In this document: positions 61,401 to 64,000 of the stretch, one piece after another
How the letters are laid out: every line of letters begins with the position of its first letter
Position numbering within the stretch: position 1 is the stretch's first letter
Assembly: GCF_004027225.2 (NCBI RefSeq)
Contig: NC_044279.2
Coordinates: forward strand, 46,338,744-46,402,743
Reading direction: 5' to 3'
DNA: 64,000 nucleotides
Source of the DNA: Strigops habroptila
Taxonomy: Eukaryota > Chordata > Aves > Psittaciformes > Psittacidae
Program-made: the position numbers and the translations under genes
The notes under the pieces: generated by a model
Databases searched by the model: none
What the model saw: only the letters and a program-made list of their open reading frames with translations
Told to the model about the DNA's origin: nothing

Positions 61401-64000
61401 AGATTAATGTACAAACACAGGAAATTCAGAAATACAGCGAGCACCAAGTGGAATGCATTTCTTTTGGTATACTCCACTAAAACCGCATTACTGATTAAAC
61501 ATATATATTATTTTCAAATACCTCCTAAAGCTCCTTGCTTCAAAGGGAGACAATGACTGGGATTTATCTCAGCTAAATTTAGATGTACTGCCAAACACTT
61601 GTTTTTGAGCTGGTCACCCAAGATTACCTCTACGGTCAATGAAGAAAAAAGTAGGCACCTTTCAGAGAACAAGTCATTTACTTATATTTCTAAATTGTCT
61701 GAATAATTGTAATGATTCTAAGCTTTAAACCTCTACTTAGTTGAATATTGAAGAATCACATTGATCACTGCAATTGGAGAACACTTGTAAAGATTTTTAA
61801 GTCAAGAATATGACTGTGTTGAAATTCAGGCTACTGCTGGTTTGAAGAGGAAGAGATACAAGTAAGGAATTTCTTATAAAAGTTAATTATGCTTCAAAAT
61901 GCAGGCAGGGAGAGAGAAAAAAAAATAGTATCTTAAATATCACTGGTTCTGTGTATAGCTTGGAAGAGTGAATAAGAAGAGTTTTGAGAAAAGGTGAAAA
62001 CACACTGAAGTTTCAGTCGCTACCCCGAGGGCAAAACACCAGGTGATATTTGTAATTCTTCTGTATCTGTAACGCCCTTTTGCAAGCTGTTTTGTTCAAA
62101 ACAACATTTCCAACTGGCGATATGTGAAAACACTACAACTGTCTCTCTGAACCCAGCTGAATAAATTCTGAGCAAAGCCAGCTCCATTTTGTGTATACTA
62201 TTTTCCCAGAATCAAGTCCTGGAATAGCAGGGACCTTGCCACACTGAGGCAACCAGGGATAGAGAAGCAATAACTGCCCAAAAGTAGTAAGAAACCTGCA
62301 GTGGCATGAAACATTGCGACTTAAAAAAGCATAGACACAATCACTTCCCTCCTGAGTTCTGCCTGTGCATCTGTTGAACTTCTTGCGTTCTACCACTTTG
62401 AATTTTTTCCTAAGGCAATCCATCTTCATTCCTGCTATAAAGGTGACTGAACTTAACCAGCTCAGCATAACTCAGGGCAATGTATTGTAACAAATCTCAA
62501 GTGTCTCAATGACATTGTAATGGCTTGCAGCGAACTTTAAAAGGTCACATATACTTTTAAACATGCCATATTTGAACTGCTTCCTCTGCCTGCCTGTAAC
62601 TCTTGCATATGTTACCAAGTCTCTTAAATTAGTTACTTTAGTTTAGTTAAGATCAATCCTCTTCCCCTGTTCCTCATGAAAAAGAAAATAAACAGAAAGC
62701 AAGCAGTCCTGCATTTTCTCTGAAGTGCAGAGAAGATAATAGGAAAAACTGTGTAATTTCAATTGCTGCACTGTAATGGAATAGATCACCCAGAGTGATT
62801 GGGGAATCTCCATCCATCTTCAAGGCACCCTAACTAAACATGCTTATTTGAGAGCAAGATACCCTACAGGTAATGTGATGTTAATAGAAAACTAAACACA
62901 GCAGCCTTTTTTTAAAAAAATCCTGAAATCAGGCTTGAAAATATTCCACAAGTGTGCAAAACTTTGTTATGACAAGTGACAGCCATGAAGCCCTTTCACT
63001 ACTAGGGCAACTAACCCAGAAGCCTATAAGCTGCTACAAAGGTTACAGCCATGAAGAAACACAGCCATTAGTTTAAGTGAAATCTGTTAAAGCTAACTGA
63101 TAAATAATTTCTTGGCCTTCAACGATCAAGTTTCCTTTATGTGCCCTTTCAATATTGGTAATGAGGTGCTTCCTAGCCTCAGTTTAACTTTAGCCAGAAT
63201 TCATTAATGCTTTTCCAGAGCTCCTCAATTAACCTGAGAACAGGGACAAGGGATAAAAAAAATAAAAAAATCTGGAAAATTGCTTAGAAAACATTCATAT
63301 GTTTGCCAAGCATCTGAACAGCAGAGGTCTGGAGAAGCTGATCTGAAAAGAAAGCAATGAACCCTGCAGCTATAAACTACTGTGGGTTTTTAGCACGTGT
63401 TATAAGTGGTTGCAATTTGAACATGTCTTGAAGCAAACTGTTGATGCAGCAAGAGTAGTTTAAACCTGCTGGCAGATGCTGTGATTGAGTTTGTCCTAGC
63501 ACTGACCACCTATACTGAATGCTGCTACCAGTAAATTTAGCTTTGTTCATTGACCTTACAATGAATATGACAGTCTGGCACAGTTGTTTACGAAGCTTGT
63601 CATACATCCAGTTGTCCTGCTCTTGTTCTGACCAAAAATGCTAAGCATCAGAAGGCTTCATATCCAACTTGACAACAGAACCAGACACATGAGAATAACT
63701 GATGGATTCTATCAGCATTCCCCTCCTCCACAAAAATGTTTTCAATCTTTACACTACTCGTATTGCATATATTCATATTGCACACAGACAAGAAATAAAG
63801 AAAAAAGCTCAATATCCTCAAATCTCAATGTTTTAAGTCTGAGCAGGAAACAAATGCCATGGCAGAAATATCTGCACTTTTTATGAACAAATCCAGGTAA
63901 TGGTGAATTTCTATAGTACTCTCTTAGTGTATGACAAAACCCAGAAAGTTCCTAGATTTATATCAGATACAGCTCTTGGATATTAGAGGCACCTGGAGAA
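58436..64000 (-). other. POC1B: POC1B intron continuing past the window edge
   Basis: No further POC1B exon was recognised on the minus strand; the WD40 exons presumably lie to the right. Included are a GC-richer island at about 58975-59770 of unknown origin and a possible degenerate CR1 fragment at about 62785-62850 (GGGGAATCTCCATCCATCTTC). The 133-codon minus frame 59347-59748 and the 111-codon frame 62133-62468 show no domain I recognise and lack splice support. Confidence 0.6.

Overview
The window looks like bird nuclear DNA. It carries at least seven pieces of the CR1 LINE. Several of them end in the characteristic 3' tail with repeats of an ATTCTATG-like octamer, the usual avian CR1 signature. 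No mammalian-type SINEs were seen. The DNA is intron-rich, mostly non-coding and AT-rich, especially right of about 26 kb. Almost all open reading frames are chance frames.

Right part (about 29.9-64 kb, minus strand): the last three coding exons of POC1B, a centriolar WD40-repeat protein. They lie at 58352-58435, 32127-32351 and 30803-30907, with phase-0 junctions throughout. They encode the low-complexity linker after the WD40 propeller and the C-terminal POC1 coiled-coil motif (HIVEQLDVLT / [16 protein letters not shown]). The propeller exons and the promoter must lie beyond the right edge. A 26 kb intron between the first two of these exons holds most of the CR1 copies. The 3' UTR runs left from 30802, with polyadenylation signals at 30618-30623 and 29932-29937.

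Left part (1-14 kb, plus strand): three exon-like blocks with good splice sites at 2006-2061, 11968-12074 and 13723-about 13972. The last has stop codons and an AATAAA signal. They suggest a spliced transcript that would run tail-to-tail with POC1B. I do not recognise a protein. Two different reading frames stay open through the last two blocks, so a long non-coding RNA is at least as likely as an unrecognised coding gene.

Middle (14-29.9 kb): intergenic, with one short CR1 tail, simple repeats, and two stretches whose composition resembles conserved non-coding elements (about 18.7-18.96 kb and 27.69-28.02 kb). I found no CRISPR array, functional RNA gene, operon or evident new biological system. 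The most useful leads are the unidentified plus-strand transcript, several near-perfect inverted repeats, a tRNA-like inverted-arm relic and a compositional island inside POC1B.
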